From Hoeflea sp. 108 (GTDB lineage: Bacteria > Pseudomonadota > Alphaproteobacteria > Rhizobiales > Rhizobiaceae): a stretch of 64,000 nucleotides of DNA. Both the position numbers and the translations under genes were made by a program. The stretch lies in the NCBI RefSeq assembly GCF_000372965.1, contig NZ_KB890024.1, positions 1,614,839 through 1,678,838 on the forward strand, in the 5' to 3' direction. This document shows, piece by piece, positions 35,005 through 45,144 of this stretch. The first letter of the stretch is position 1; the number at the start of each line of letters is the position of its first letter. The notes under the pieces were generated by a model. It had not been told where the DNA came from. It did not search any database and saw only the letters and a program-made list of their open reading frames with translations.

Positions 35005-36539
35005 TGGCAGAACTCTCGCAGGGCCGGCTCAAGGACCGCCGACCGCTGTCGATCATCGATATCGGCTCGAACTCCATTCGTCTCGTTGTTTATGAAGGGT
35101 TGGCGCGCTCGCCGACCCTGCTGTTCAACGAAAAGATGCTGGCTGGCCTCGGCCGCGGCATCGTCTCCACCGGCAAGCTCGATCCTGAAGGCGTGACCCG
35201 CTCGATGGAGGAGTTCCGGCGCTTCCGGGCGCTGTCGGAGCAGGCGGGTGCCGACAAGATGTATGTGCTGGCGACCGCAGCCGCTCGCGAGGCGGTCAAC
35301 GGTCCGGACTTCATCCATCGTGCCGAGGAGGTGCTTGGCACCGAAATCCGCGTGCTGACCGGGCGTGAGGAAGCTTATTTCTCTGCGCTTGGTGTCATTT
35401 CCGGCTTCCATCCGGCTGACGGCATAGCCGGCGACTTGGGCGGCGGCAGCCTTGAGCTGGTCGACGTCAAGGGCGAGGAGATCGGCGAAGGCATCACCTT
35501 GCCGCTTGGCGGCCTGCGCCTGCAGGACATGGCCAAGAGCTCGCCGGTGCAGGCGGCCAAGATCGCGCATTCCGAGCTTGCCCGCGCCAAGCTGCTCAAG
35601 GGCGGGCAGGGCAGGACCTTCTATGCAGTTGGCGGTACCTGGCGAAATCTCGCCCGGCTGCACATGAACGCCACCAACTATCCCCTTGAGGTGATGCACC
35701 ACTATCCGATGGATCCGGCGACCCTGGTCCCGTTCCTGAAGCAGGTGGCCCGCGGCGACATCGAAAAGGTCAAAGGCATCGAGGGCGTCTCCAAGAACCG
35801 CCGCACGCTGCTGCCTTATGGTGCTGTCGTGTTGCTGGAGATCATCGCGGCCATGCAGCCGTCGCAGATCGTCGTCTCGGCGCTCGGCGTCCGCGAAGGG
35901 TTCTTGTATTCGCTGCTCGAGGACGACGAGCGCCGCGGCGATCCGCTGATCTCGGCTGCTGAGGAACTGGCGCTGCTGCGGGCACGCTCGGTGCGCCACG
36001 CGCATGAGCTGACCGAGTGGACGAAGCAGTCCTTCGCCGCCTTCGGCATCGAGGAGGCCGAGGAAGAATCGCGTTATCGCCACGCTGCCTGCCTGCTTGC
36101 CGACATCGGCTGGAGGGCGCATCCCGAATATCGCGGGAGGCAGTCGCTCAACATCATCGCTCACGCCTCCTTCATCGGCGTCGACCATCCTGGCCGCGCC
36201 TTCCTGGCACTGGCCAACCTGTTCCGCCACGATGGCGTCTTCAATGACAGCTACGCGCCGGAGCTCAAGGAACTGGCGACGCCGCGCTATCTCGAGCGGG
36301 CGCGTATCCTCGGGGCGATGATGCGGGTGGTCTATCTGCTGACCGCCTCGATGCCCGGCGTCATGCCCAAGCTGCGCTGGGAAGACAGAGGCGGTGGGGT
36401 TTTGGCGCTGGTGATCCCGTCCGAGTTCGGCCAGCTTTATGGCGAACGTCCGGCCGGACGCCTGGCTCAACTCGCCAAGGTGACGGGCCGCCGTCTGGTG
36501 CTTGCCGTCGAGGATGGTCCAAGCACGGCGGTGAAGTAG
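35004..36539 (+). CDS. ppx: Exopolyphosphatase (Ppx/GppA family)
   Basis: The 511-residue enzyme belongs to the sugar-kinase/Hsp70 actin-like superfamily. Its phosphate-1 loop is SIIDIGSNSIRLVVYEG and the phosphate-2 motif GDLGGGSLELVDV. A C-terminal HD-like helical domain follows. It removes terminal phosphate from polyphosphate and may hydrolyse pppGpp. It starts inside the ppk stop codon (one-base overlap), so both proteins should be made together, one building and one degrading polyphosphate. Confidence 0.95.
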   Translation: MAELSQGRLKDRRPLSIIDIGSNSIRLVVYEGLARSPTLLFNEKMLAGLGRGIVSTGKLDPEGVTRSMEEFRRFRALSEQAGADKMYVLATAAAREAVNGPDFIHRAEEVLGTEIRVLTGREEAYFSALGVISGFHPADGIAGDLGGGSLELVDVKGEEIGEGITLPLGGLRLQDMAKSSPVQAAKIAHSELARAKLLKGGQGRTFYAVGGTWRNLARLHMNATNYPLEVMHHYPMDPATLVPFLKQVARGDIEKVKGIEGVSKNRRTLLPYGAVVLLEIIAAMQPSQIVVSALGVREGFLYSLLEDDERRGDPLISAAEELALLRARSVRHAHELTEWTKQSFAAFGIEEAEEESRYRHAACLLADIGWRAHPEYRGRQSLNIIAHASFIGVDHPGRAFLALANLFRHDGVFNDSYAPELKELATPRYLERARILGAMMRVVYLLTASMPGVMPKLRWEDRGGGVLALVIPSEFGQLYGERPAGRLAQLAKVTGRRLVLAVEDGPSTAVK

Positions 36540-36545
36540 CGGCCG

Positions 36546-36941
36546 CTACGACCTATCAACCGATAGGGCGCCTGCTCCCGCGACTGACAGCGCGAGCAGG
36601 CCGCCTGATATCGCGATGTCCTTCATCAGCATCTGCGCGTGCAGGAATGTGAGCATGGGATCGCCGTCACCCTGGCCGTAATGGCCGATGAAGCCGGCCG
36701 CGATTGTGAAGGCTGCGAGCACCAGCGCGACGTGTCGCGTCTGGAGGCCGAGCAGGATCGCCGCACCACCTGCTATCTCGAACAGCGGGACCGCAAGGGC
36801 GAAGAATGCCGGCATCGGAAAGCCGAGCCCACCGAAATAGCCAGTCGTGCCGGAAAAGTTCGTGAGTGCCTGGAAGCCCGACGGCAGGAACAGCACGGCG
36901 ACCAGGATGCGGGCGGCGAGAAGAGACAGGTTCCTGAGCAT
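36546..36941 (-). CDS. DoxX family membrane protein
   Basis: The 131-residue protein has four hydrophobic segments in the DoxX pattern (LSLLAARILVAVLFLPSGFQALTNF, then FFALAVPLFEIAGGAAILLGLQTRHVALVLAAFTIAAGFIGH). It is convergent with ppx, with only six bases between stops. A second DoxX gene of the same direction lies 133 bases upstream. The role of most DoxX proteins is unknown; some are thiosulfate:quinone or redox-linked. Confidence 0.85.
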   Translation of the reverse strand: MLRNLSLLAARILVAVLFLPSGFQALTNFSGTTGYFGGLGFPMPAFFALAVPLFEIAGGAAILLGLQTRHVALVLAAFTIAAGFIGHYGQGDGDPMLTFLHAQMLMKDIAISGGLLALSVAGAGALSVDRS

Positions 36942-37023
36942 TGGCGGCCTCCACCGCGTTCAGGATGCACCTGCGGCGGAGCAAAGTCATCAGTCGGAGA
37001 ACTTTGGCCCTTGATCGCGCATG

Positions 37024-37048
37024 AAAAAAGCCCGGGACGAGCCCGGGC
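37024..37048 (-). terminator. Terminator of the second DoxX gene
   Basis: A seven-base-pair stem GCCCGGG / CCCGGGC followed, in the leftward direction, by a run of six U lies about 27 bases after the stop of the DoxX gene at 37075-37500. Confidence 0.75.
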
Positions 37049-37074
37049 GATTTCTTGGGAGGAATTCGTATCGG

Positions 37075-37500
37075 TTAGCTGCGGCGGCCGTCGACCGACA
37101 GGGCGCCTGCGCCGAACGCTGCCAGCACGAACAGGCCGCCGGCGATGGCCAGGTTCTTCTGCAGGAACATCACCTGCACCTGGTCGGCGAAATCGAGGTG
37201 GGCAACGGCGGTCGCGGCCAGCGTGAAGACGGCGAGCAGGATCGCAGCGACGCGGGTCTTGAAGCCGAACAGGATGGCGATGCCGCCGACGAGTTCAACC
37301 AGACCGACGACGACCGTCGTTACGGTCGGCAGCGGTAGGCCGAGGCTGCCGAACCAGGCCGCGGTGCCACCGATGGCCGTCAGCTTGGCGAAGCCGGCGA
37401 GGATGAAGATGACCGACAGAAGGACGCGGCCGAGGAGGATGAGGGCAGGGGCGCCGGCGCCGAGGCCAGCCTTTTCGGACGTGAGAGAAGCGTTGGACAT
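37075..37500 (-). CDS. DoxX family membrane protein
   Basis: The 141-residue product has the DoxX layout of four hydrophobic segments (LILLGRVLLSVIFILAGFAKL, TTVVVGLVELVGGIAILFGFKTRVAAILLAVFTLAATAVAH). It is a paralogue of the neighbour at 36546-36941; both end in a similar SGGLLAL/AGGLFVL...GAGALSVD tail. Its own terminator separates it from that neighbour, so the two are probably expressed separately. Confidence 0.87.
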   Translation of the reverse strand: MSNASLTSEKAGLGAGAPALILLGRVLLSVIFILAGFAKLTAIGGTAAWFGSLGLPLPTVTTVVVGLVELVGGIAILFGFKTRVAAILLAVFTLAATAVAHLDFADQVQVMFLQKNLAIAGGLFVLAAFGAGALSVDGRRS

Positions 37501-37647
37501 GTGCGTGGGCTCCGTGAATTTCGATGGCCCACATCTAGTCCATGCCGACTGTTCACTAAAGACGCGAATGTGTCGACAGATCGTTCACTAATGGAAAGGT
37601 TTGCTCGAAATCTGCATTGGGACGAATCGTTGGTCTCCATAAGGAAA

Positions 37648-37673
37648 CGGCGCGGCATGTGACTGCCGCGCCG
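37648..37673 (-). terminator. Terminator of fumC
   Basis: A perfect ten-base-pair stem CGGCGCGGCA / TGCCGCGCCG with a six-base loop lies 26 bases beyond the fumC stop and is followed leftward by TTTCC. Confidence 0.75.
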
Positions 37674-37698
37674 TATGAAGGGATCTGCTCGCCAGGGA

Positions 37699-39096
37699 TC
37701 AGCCGGGACGGGTCATGTCCTCGGGGCGGACGATCCGGTCATAGTCCTCGGCGCTGACGAGGCCGGTTGCCAGCGCTTCCTCGCGCAGCGTGGTGCCGTT
37801 CTTGTGCGCGGTCTTGGCGATCTTGGCGGCGTTGTCGTAGCCGATGGTCGGGGCAAGGGCGGTGACCAGCATCAGCGAGCGGTCGAGGGCCGCCTTGATG
37901 TTGTCCTCGCGGGCTTCGATGCCGACGACGCAATTGTCGGTGAACGACACTGCCGCATCGGCCATCAGCTGCACCGACTGCAGGAAGTTGTAGGCCATCA
38001 CAGGGTTGTAGACGTTGAGCTCGAAATGGCCCTGGCTGCCGGCGAAGGTGAGCGCTGCGTTGTTGCCGAACACCTGGACGCAGACCTGGGTCAGTGCCTC
38101 GCACTGGGTCGGATTGACCTTGCCCGGCATGATCGACGAGCCCGGCTCGTTCTCGGGCAGAGACAGCTCGCCGAGGCCCGAACGCGGGCCCGAACCGAGA
38201 AAGCGGATGTCGTTGGCGATCTTGAACAGGGCAGCGGCGGCCGAATTGATGGCGCCGTGCGAGAAGACCATGGAATCGTGGGCGGCAAGCGCTTCGAACT
38301 TGTTTGGCGCGGTGACGAAGGCGATGCCGGTGATCGCGGCAATGCTCTCAGCGACCTTCTCGGCGAAGCCGACAGGTGCATTGAGGCCGGTGCCGACGGC
38401 GGTGCCGCCCTGGGCCAGTTCCTGCAGGCCGGGCAGGGTCAGTTCGATGCGCTTGATCGACGAGGCGACCTGGGCGGCATAACCGCCGAATTCCTGGCCC
38501 AGCGTCAGCGGCGTCGCGTCCTGGGTGTGGGTGCGGCCGATCTTGATGATGTGGTCGAATTCGCGCGCCTTCTTGTCGAGAGCGGCATGCAGGTGCTTCA
38601 GCGCCGGCAGAAGGTCGTGGACGATGCGCTCGGCACAGGCGATGTGCATGGCCGTCGGATAGGTGTCGTTCGACGACTGGCTCATATTGACGTGGTCGTT
38701 GGGATGGACCGGCTTCTTAGAGCCCATCTCGCCGCCCAGCATCTCGATGGCGCGGTTGGAGATCACCTCATTGGCGTTCATGTTCGACTGCGTGCCCGAG
38801 CCGGTCTGCCAGACGACCAGCGGGAAGTGGTCGTTGAGCTTGCCGTCGATGACTTCCTGGGCAGCGGCGACAACGGTGTTGCCGATCTTGGGGTCGAGGC
38901 GACCGAGCGCCATGTTGGCTTCGGCGGCGGCGCGCTTGACGATGCCGAGAGCGCGGACGACCGACAGAGGCTGCTTTTCCCAGCCGATCTTGAAGTTGCC
39001 CAGCGAACGCTGAGCTTGCGCACCCCAGTAGCGGTCGGTGGCGACTTCGATCGGTCCGAAGGTGTCGGTCTCGGTTCTGGTCTTCTGGGCTGTCAC
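37699..39096 (-). CDS. fumC: Class II fumarate hydratase
   Basis: The 465-residue iron-independent fumarase hydrates fumarate to L-malate in the citric acid cycle. The signature [16 protein letters not shown], the substrate motif [17 protein letters not shown], and [15 protein letters not shown] are all present. The start is GTG at 39096 (protein [18 protein letters not shown]), matching the family N-terminus; an ATG 18 codons upstream is less likely. It stands alone with its own terminator. Confidence 0.96.
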   Translation of the reverse strand: MTAQKTRTETDTFGPIEVATDRYWGAQAQRSLGNFKIGWEKQPLSVVRALGIVKRAAAEANMALGRLDPKIGNTVVAAAQEVIDGKLNDHFPLVVWQTGSGTQSNMNANEVISNRAIEMLGGEMGSKKPVHPNDHVNMSQSSNDTYPTAMHIACAERIVHDLLPALKHLHAALDKKAREFDHIIKIGRTHTQDATPLTLGQEFGGYAAQVASSIKRIELTLPGLQELAQGGTAVGTGLNAPVGFAEKVAESIAAITGIAFVTAPNKFEALAAHDSMVFSHGAINSAAAALFKIANDIRFLGSGPRSGLGELSLPENEPGSSIMPGKVNPTQCEALTQVCVQVFGNNAALTFAGSQGHFELNVYNPVMAYNFLQSVQLMADAAVSFTDNCVVGIEAREDNIKAALDRSLMLVTALAPTIGYDNAAKIAKTAHKNGTTLREEALATGLVSAEDYDRIVRPEDMTRPG

Positions 39097-39486
39097 GTCA
39101 GGTCTCCGAAAAAAAACGCGTTTCGGGCATCGGCGTATCGCGTTGCACACAAGGCATCAAGGGGAGATTGGCCCCGCGCGGAATCCTAATCGGTTCAAAG
39201 CCTTCGCGGGGTGCATGCCGGCTTTTACGGGGTGGCCTGGAGGCGGCAGGGTCTGGGGTGCCGGGGCTTTTTTCCAGCGGGTCGGCATTTCCCAAGGTTC
39301 AGCAGGTGCCGGAATCAGAACGCCTCCCGCATCTTTGGAGAATGCTGGGAGGCGTCCTATGCGTCCTTTGGTTTTCCTTCAGGATTTCTCCATCCGGACG
39401 TGCCTCGGACCACGCATAAATGCGCAAGCTGCCGAAAGGTTCCGTCGATTTGAATAAAATTTGCGGAATTTTTCCGGCAGTGCGGC
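39097..39486. other. 390-base gap between fumC and the MATE gene
   Basis: This gap contains the fumC promoter and no protein gene supported by motif or codon pattern. It has a strong hairpin at 39320-39355 (ACGCCTCCCGCAT paired to ATGCTGGGAGGCGT, one bulge) without a T-run, and a weaker CGGAA/TTCCG stem near 39463-39477, both downstream of the MATE gene and so possible ends of its transcript. Confidence 0.45.
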
Positions 39487-40890
39487 TCAGGCTCCAGCGG
39501 CCTCGCTGCGTGCCCGGAACAGGCCCCACGAAAACCCTGCCTTTGCCCTGCTATGAACGAGCAGGACAGAGACAAGCAGAACCATCAGCAGTTCGGCCGC
39601 AGGCCCGGCCAACCAGATGCCGCGTTCGCCCATGAGATGCGGCAAGCCCAATGTCAGCGGTATTGCAAACGCATAGGTGCGCGCGATGCTGAGCAGGATG
39701 GCCCGTTTTGCGTCGCCGATCGCCTGGAAATAGCCCGACAGGATCATCGCCGGGCCGGCGACGACGTAAAGCGCGACGGTCATCGGCAGGATACGCGCCA
39801 CCTCCCGCTGCGTTGCCATGTCGTCCACGAAGATCGAGCCAAGGCTTCCATGGGTCAGCAACATGACGGCTTCGAAAATGACGCAGTAGGCGAGCGCCAG
39901 CAACAAGCCCAGCTTCAGGCCGGCGTCCGACCGGTCCCACAGCATTGCGCCGAAATTGTTGCCGACGATCGTCTGCATCGCCATGTTCAACCCGAGCAGG
40001 GGCAGGAAGGCGAATGTCATGATCCTCGTGATGATGCCGTAGGCCGCCACGGTTGCGGCGTAGGCATCGCCCTCCCAGACCTGGTTTGAATAGATGACGA
40101 CGGTGGCAAGCAGCGAAATGCCGATGAAGCTCAGGCTTTGCGGCGCGCCGAGTGTCAGAAGCTGACGCCATGCCGAGGTCCAGCGCAGCGACGGTATCGG
40201 CATGTATTGGAGCACCGTGCCGGCGCGCAGGCGGTAGACGATGATGAAGATCACTGCTGCCATCTGTGCCAGAGCCGTGCCGATTGCCGAGCCGGCAACG
40301 CCGTAGTCGAAGCCGACGATCAGCACGTAGTTCATTGCAGCGTTGGCGATGGAGGTCAGGAAGCTGGCCGCAGCCACAAGTCCGAGCCGTCCCTCGCTGC
40401 GCAAGCCGTCGCCATTGAGCGACAGCGCGAACATCAAGGGCGAACACCAGATCAGGATGGAGATGTAGGTATATCCCATCGCCGCCAGCGGTTCGGATCC
40501 ATTGGCGAGCCAGAACGCCAGATCCTTGCCCACGAGCAGGAAGCCCGCGACGACCAGGGCGCATATGACAAGCGCCAGGCCGTGCGCGTCGAGGAATGTC
40601 TCGCGGGCCTGTGTCGTTTGGCCGGCGCCGAGCAGGCGGGCGAGCTGGCTCGCCATGCCGCTTGCCACCAGGGTCGAGAGCGCAACGAGCAGCATGAAGG
40701 CCGGGAACATCAGCGTCACCGCCGCCAGCGCGTCGGGCCCGACATATTCGCCCAGGAAATAAGCGTCGACGATGGCCAAAAGGCCGTTGGTGGCCATGAT
40801 CAGGATGATCGGCGCGGCGGTTCTGAGAAAGAGGCCGGGCAAGGGCGCGCGAAGAAAGGCGTTCGCGCCTTTAGGCTCGAGGGAAGTCAT
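39487..40890 (-). CDS. MATE family multidrug efflux transporter
   Basis: The 467-residue inner-membrane protein has about 12 hydrophobic segments in two repeats and MATE features (LFLRTAAPIILIMATNGLLAIVDAYFLGEYVGPDALAAVTLMFPAFMLLVALSTLVASGMASQLARLLGAG). MATE proteins export drugs or metabolites using a sodium or proton gradient. The ATG lies in a hairpin region with GGAGA seven bases upstream. A conserved 178-base leader stands between its promoter and the start. Confidence 0.92.
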   Translation of the reverse strand: MTSLEPKGANAFLRAPLPGLFLRTAAPIILIMATNGLLAIVDAYFLGEYVGPDALAAVTLMFPAFMLLVALSTLVASGMASQLARLLGAGQTTQARETFLDAHGLALVICALVVAGFLLVGKDLAFWLANGSEPLAAMGYTYISILIWCSPLMFALSLNGDGLRSEGRLGLVAAASFLTSIANAAMNYVLIVGFDYGVAGSAIGTALAQMAAVIFIIVYRLRAGTVLQYMPIPSLRWTSAWRQLLTLGAPQSLSFIGISLLATVVIYSNQVWEGDAYAATVAAYGIITRIMTFAFLPLLGLNMAMQTIVGNNFGAMLWDRSDAGLKLGLLLALAYCVIFEAVMLLTHGSLGSIFVDDMATQREVARILPMTVALYVVAGPAMILSGYFQAIGDAKRAILLSIARTYAFAIPLTLGLPHLMGERGIWLAGPAAELLMVLLVSVLLVHSRAKAGFSWGLFRARSEAAGA

Positions 40891-41062
40891 TTCGTCGTCT
40901 CCGAAGTCGCATCAAACGGAGATCAAATGGGGCCCGCATTTCCATTGGTCTGATGCGTCGGTTTCGACTGGCACAGGGGAAGGATTTACCGTGCTTGCGC
41001 TGCGGGCGGCGGGCCCTTCATGCCCTGCCGCTCACTAGGCCGGCCAAAGCCTGCTGTCAATT
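40885..41062 (-). promoter_or_regulatory. Promoter and structured leader of the MATE gene
   Basis: Reading leftward: a near-ideal promoter with TTGACA (41060-41055), a 17-base spacer and TAGTGA (41037-41032); an 11-codon frame MKGPPPAAQAR (41021-40986); then stems GCATCA/TGATGC (with partners at 40951-40957 and 40908-40914) and TCTCCG/CGGAGA (40922-40917 with 40903-40898). The last stem contains the Shine-Dalgarno GGAGA of the MATE gene. The GCATCA/TGATGC pairing uses the loop of the last stem, so the two are in competition. A second copy lies at 42403-42581. Confidence 0.6.
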
Positions 41063-41080
41063 GCTACAGGTCGCCAAACA

Positions 41081-41106
41081 AAAAAGGCGCCCGAAGGCGC
41101 CCTTTT
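41081..41106 (-). terminator. Terminator of the DUF4406 gene
   Basis: A stem AAAAGGCGCC / GGCGCCTTTT-type with a short loop and U-tract leftward lies about 40 bases past the stop of the gene at 41147-41524. Confidence 0.8.
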
Positions 41107-41146
41107 GGCAGGCACCCGCAAGCCACTTCCGCGTTGCCTGGTTCCA

Positions 41147-41524
41147 TCAGGCCATGCCGGGCACTTCGGAGAGGTCGAAATAGACCTCGAGGTCGCGCTC
41201 CCTGGCCAGCCGCACATCCTCATCCGCCCCTTTCGATGCCCCGGGCAACCGTAGCACGGCATCGCAATGGCGCAGCAGCCTGTCGGCCACCGGATAAGCG
41301 AACTCGTCGTAGAGCGGATCGCCGGCACCCTTCGAGCCGACCTGCCGTCCGAGTGGCAGCGCCACCCATTCGCCGATCATTGGTATGTGGCCGGCGCGAA
41401 ACAGCGGAACGGCGACACTTTCAAGACGGCTCAGGTTTTCCTCCATCTTGACGGGGTCGTCGCCGGTGCCGGAGCGGTAAGGACCTGCGATCAGGATGAG
41501 CATCGGTTTCGTCGGAGTGTCCAT
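41147..41524 (-). CDS. DUF4406 / nucleoside 2-deoxyribosyltransferase-like protein
   Basis: The 125-residue product begins with a Rossmann-like MLILIAGPYRSGTGDDPVKMEENLSRLESVAVPLFRAGHIPMIGEWVALP, typical of the DUF4406 and nucleoside deoxyribosyltransferase-like superfamily. The downstream PVADRLLRHCDAVLRLPGASKGADEDVRLARERDLEVYF fits the same fold. The substrate is unknown. The start ATG at 41524 was chosen, as it lies next to the operator repeats. It is divergent from a DeoR regulator and very probably under its control. Confidence 0.78.
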   Translation of the reverse strand: MDTPTKPMLILIAGPYRSGTGDDPVKMEENLSRLESVAVPLFRAGHIPMIGEWVALPLGRQVGSKGAGDPLYDEFAYPVADRLLRHCDAVLRLPGASKGADEDVRLARERDLEVYFDLSEVPGMA

Positions 41525-41534
41525 GATATCTCCA

Positions 41535-41594
41535 GATATTGCACGAATCTGCACGATATTATTATGGCATCATGCGTGACCGTGCAATATCGTG
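41535..41594. promoter_or_regulatory. DeoR operator-like repeats in the divergent promoter
   Basis: CGTGCAATATCGTG at 41581-41594 is matched by its complement in GATATTGCACG at 41535-41545, and its first part again in GCACGATATT at 41551-41560. Three copies in 60 bases between the DUF4406 start and the DeoR start suggest binding sites of the DeoR protein. Confidence 0.6.
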
Positions 41595-41623
41595 TGGCAT
41601 CGCAGGGTGGACGGAACCTCAAA

Positions 41624-42382
41624 GTGCTCACAAGCCAACGCAAGCGTTTGATCCTCGATCTCCTGGCCAGGGACGGGCAGGTCGTCGCCAAGCAGCTCAG
41701 TCACGAGCTGGAGCTTTCGGAAGACACCATCCGGCGCGACCTCAGGGAACTCGCTGCCGAGGGATTGCTGCTGCGCGTCCATGGTGGCGCAATGCCGGTC
41801 TCGCCAACCACGGTTCCGATCCATGAGCGTCGCGGGATTGCGCCGGACGCCAAGGTTGCACTCGGAAAGGTGGGCGCGACCTTGATCGAGGACGGCATGA
41901 CGGTGGTGTTTGATGGCGGGACGTCGAACCTGGAAATCATCCGTCACCTGCCGGCCGGGGCCCGCTTTACCGCCATCACCCATAGCCCTTCGATTGCGGT
42001 TGCGCTGGAGGACAGGGTGCAGGTCGATGTCATGATCATCGGCGGCAGGCTGTTCCGTCACTCGATGGTGACTGTCGGGGCGCTGACCGCAGAGATGATC
42101 TCACGCATTCGCGCGGATCTCTTTTTCCTCGGCGCGACGGGCGTGCATCCAACTGCGGGGCTAACCACGGGCGACATGGAAGAGGCGGCCATCAAACGGC
42201 AGCTTGTTTCCTGTTCGGCGGAGACCGCCGTGCTGGCCACGAACGACAAGCTTGGCGCTGTGTCGCCGTTCCAGATCGGCGGGCTCGGCGACATCGCGAT
42301 GCTCATTGTCGAGAGCGGCGTTGCGGACGAGCGAATTGCTGCCTTCGCCGACAGGGGCGTATCCGTCGTGCGCGCTCACTAA
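41624..42382 (+). CDS. DeoR/GlpR family transcriptional regulator
   Basis: The product of about 252 residues has an N-terminal DeoR helix-turn-helix (SQRKRLILDLLARDGQVVAKQLSHELELSEDTIRRDLRELAAEGLLLRVHGGA) and a C-terminal sugar-phosphate sensing domain (DGGTSNLEIIRHLP, DLFFLGATGVHPTAGLTTGDMEEAAIKRQLV). The start is taken as GTG at 41624 (protein VLTSQRKRL), since homologues begin there and an ATG at 41564 has no ribosome binding site and lies within the repeats. The ligand is likely a phosphorylated sugar or nucleoside compound. Confidence 0.9.
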   Translation: MLTSQRKRLILDLLARDGQVVAKQLSHELELSEDTIRRDLRELAAEGLLLRVHGGAMPVSPTTVPIHERRGIAPDAKVALGKVGATLIEDGMTVVFDGGTSNLEIIRHLPAGARFTAITHSPSIAVALEDRVQVDVMIIGGRLFRHSMVTVGALTAEMISRIRADLFFLGATGVHPTAGLTTGDMEEAAIKRQLVSCSAETAVLATNDKLGAVSPFQIGGLGDIAMLIVESGVADERIAAFADRGVSVVRAH

Positions 42383-42402
42383 TGCTTGAGGCAACCCGAT
42401 CC

Positions 42403-42581
42403 AGTCATTTCGTCGTCTCCGGAAACGCATCAAACGGAGATCAAATGTGGTCCGCATTTCCATTGGTCTGATGCATCGGTTTCGACTGACACAGGTGAGG
42501 GCTTTGCCGTGCTTGCGCTGCGGGCGGCGGGCCCTTCATGCCCTGCGCGCTCACTAGGCCGGCCAAAGCCTGCCGTCAATT
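42403..42581 (-). repeat. Second copy of the MATE leader, without a MATE gene
   Basis: This 179-base segment matches 40885-41062 with about 12 substitutions and one indel, roughly 93% identity by hand count. The promoter (TTGACG, 17-base spacer, TAGTGA), leader ATG, RBS hairpin (TCTCCG/CGGAGA) and start ATG are kept. After the start codon only nine codons follow before a stop (MTGSGCLKH), so no exporter is encoded. The leader stop TAA is changed to CAA. Its transcription would run antisense into the end of the deoR gene. Confidence 0.85.
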
Positions 42582-42595
42582 ACGCTGTGCAGGCG

Positions 42596-43138
42596 TCAGG
42601 ACAGGCCGCGTCGTCCAAAGCCGGAAGGTGCCGCGCGTCTTGGTTGAGCCATGCTGGCCTGCGGGGCAGGGGCGAGCGGAACCGTTTGCGGTCTCTCGGC
42701 GCGCCGATGCTGCGCGTGCACAGCGTTTTCAAGATCGCCAAGGATAGTGTCGAGGCCCGGTCCATTTGGCGGGCCATAGTTGTTCGATCCGCGGCTGCCC
42801 GGAAGACATCCGCATTCGACGATCTGCCAGATCGCGCCGATATAAGGAATCAGGAAGATCAGGCACCAGAAACCGGACTTGTCTCGATCGTGGAAGCGTT
42901 TCACCGTCGATGCCAGGTTGACCCAGAGGGCAAGACCGATGGCTGCAAGGACGACCAGCAACACGCTGCCCAATTCGCCGGTCAGCTTCCGCGGATCGGG
43001 GTTCGGCAGTGGTGCGCCATTGATCGCAATCACATAGACGACGCCCGCTCCGAGGCCCAGTATCAAGGCTATGGCCAACTGTGCCAGCCACCATTGCGCG
43101 CGGCCGATGCGTCCTGAAAAACCGAAGAGCAAGTTCAT
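42596..43138 (-). CDS. DUF805 family membrane protein
   Basis: The 180-residue product has the DUF805 pattern: start MNLLFGFSGRIGRAQWWLAQLAIALILGLG, several hydrophobic segments, LASTVKRFHDRDKSGFWCLIFLIPYIGAIWQIVECG, and a polar, Pro/Arg-rich C-terminal tail that is longer than usual. The function is unknown. The tail end is next to the promoter of the orphan leader copy. Confidence 0.88.
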   Translation of the reverse strand: MNLLFGFSGRIGRAQWWLAQLAIALILGLGAGVVYVIAINGAPLPNPDPRKLTGELGSVLLVVLAAIGLALWVNLASTVKRFHDRDKSGFWCLIFLIPYIGAIWQIVECGCLPGSRGSNNYGPPNGPGLDTILGDLENAVHAQHRRAERPQTVPLAPAPQASMAQPRRAAPSGFGRRGLS

Positions 43139-43291
43139 GACGAGAGCCCTTTGCTTGCAAGTGGCTCAAGTAAGCTGAGGTTTGGTAAAGAGCTCGTTTC
43201 GACAGAAGTATGTAAGGCGTCGCGTTCTGTTGACTATTGTCGTTGCGGTTAATGTTCGAAGAACAATCGTGCGCTGAGCCTGCCGCCAAAC

Positions 43292-43316
43292 AAAAAGGGC
43301 GCCCAAGGCGCCCTTT
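43292..43316 (-). terminator. Terminator of groESL
   Basis: A ten-base-pair stem AAAGGGCGCC / GGCGCCCTTT with a three-base loop and U-tract leftward lies about 100 bases after the groEL stop, beyond the duplicated groEL tail. Confidence 0.85.
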
Positions 43317-43335
43317 CCGTATGCTTCTGGAAACA

Positions 43336-45114
<1,779 letters not shown>

Positions 45115-45144
45115 TCAGATTGGATGGTGCGGATGGGGTGGCGA

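Noticed and set aside
42379..42408. A nine-residue gene after the orphan leader
   Set aside because: The frame ends inside the end of deoR and is best explained as the remains of the MATE start, not as a gene.
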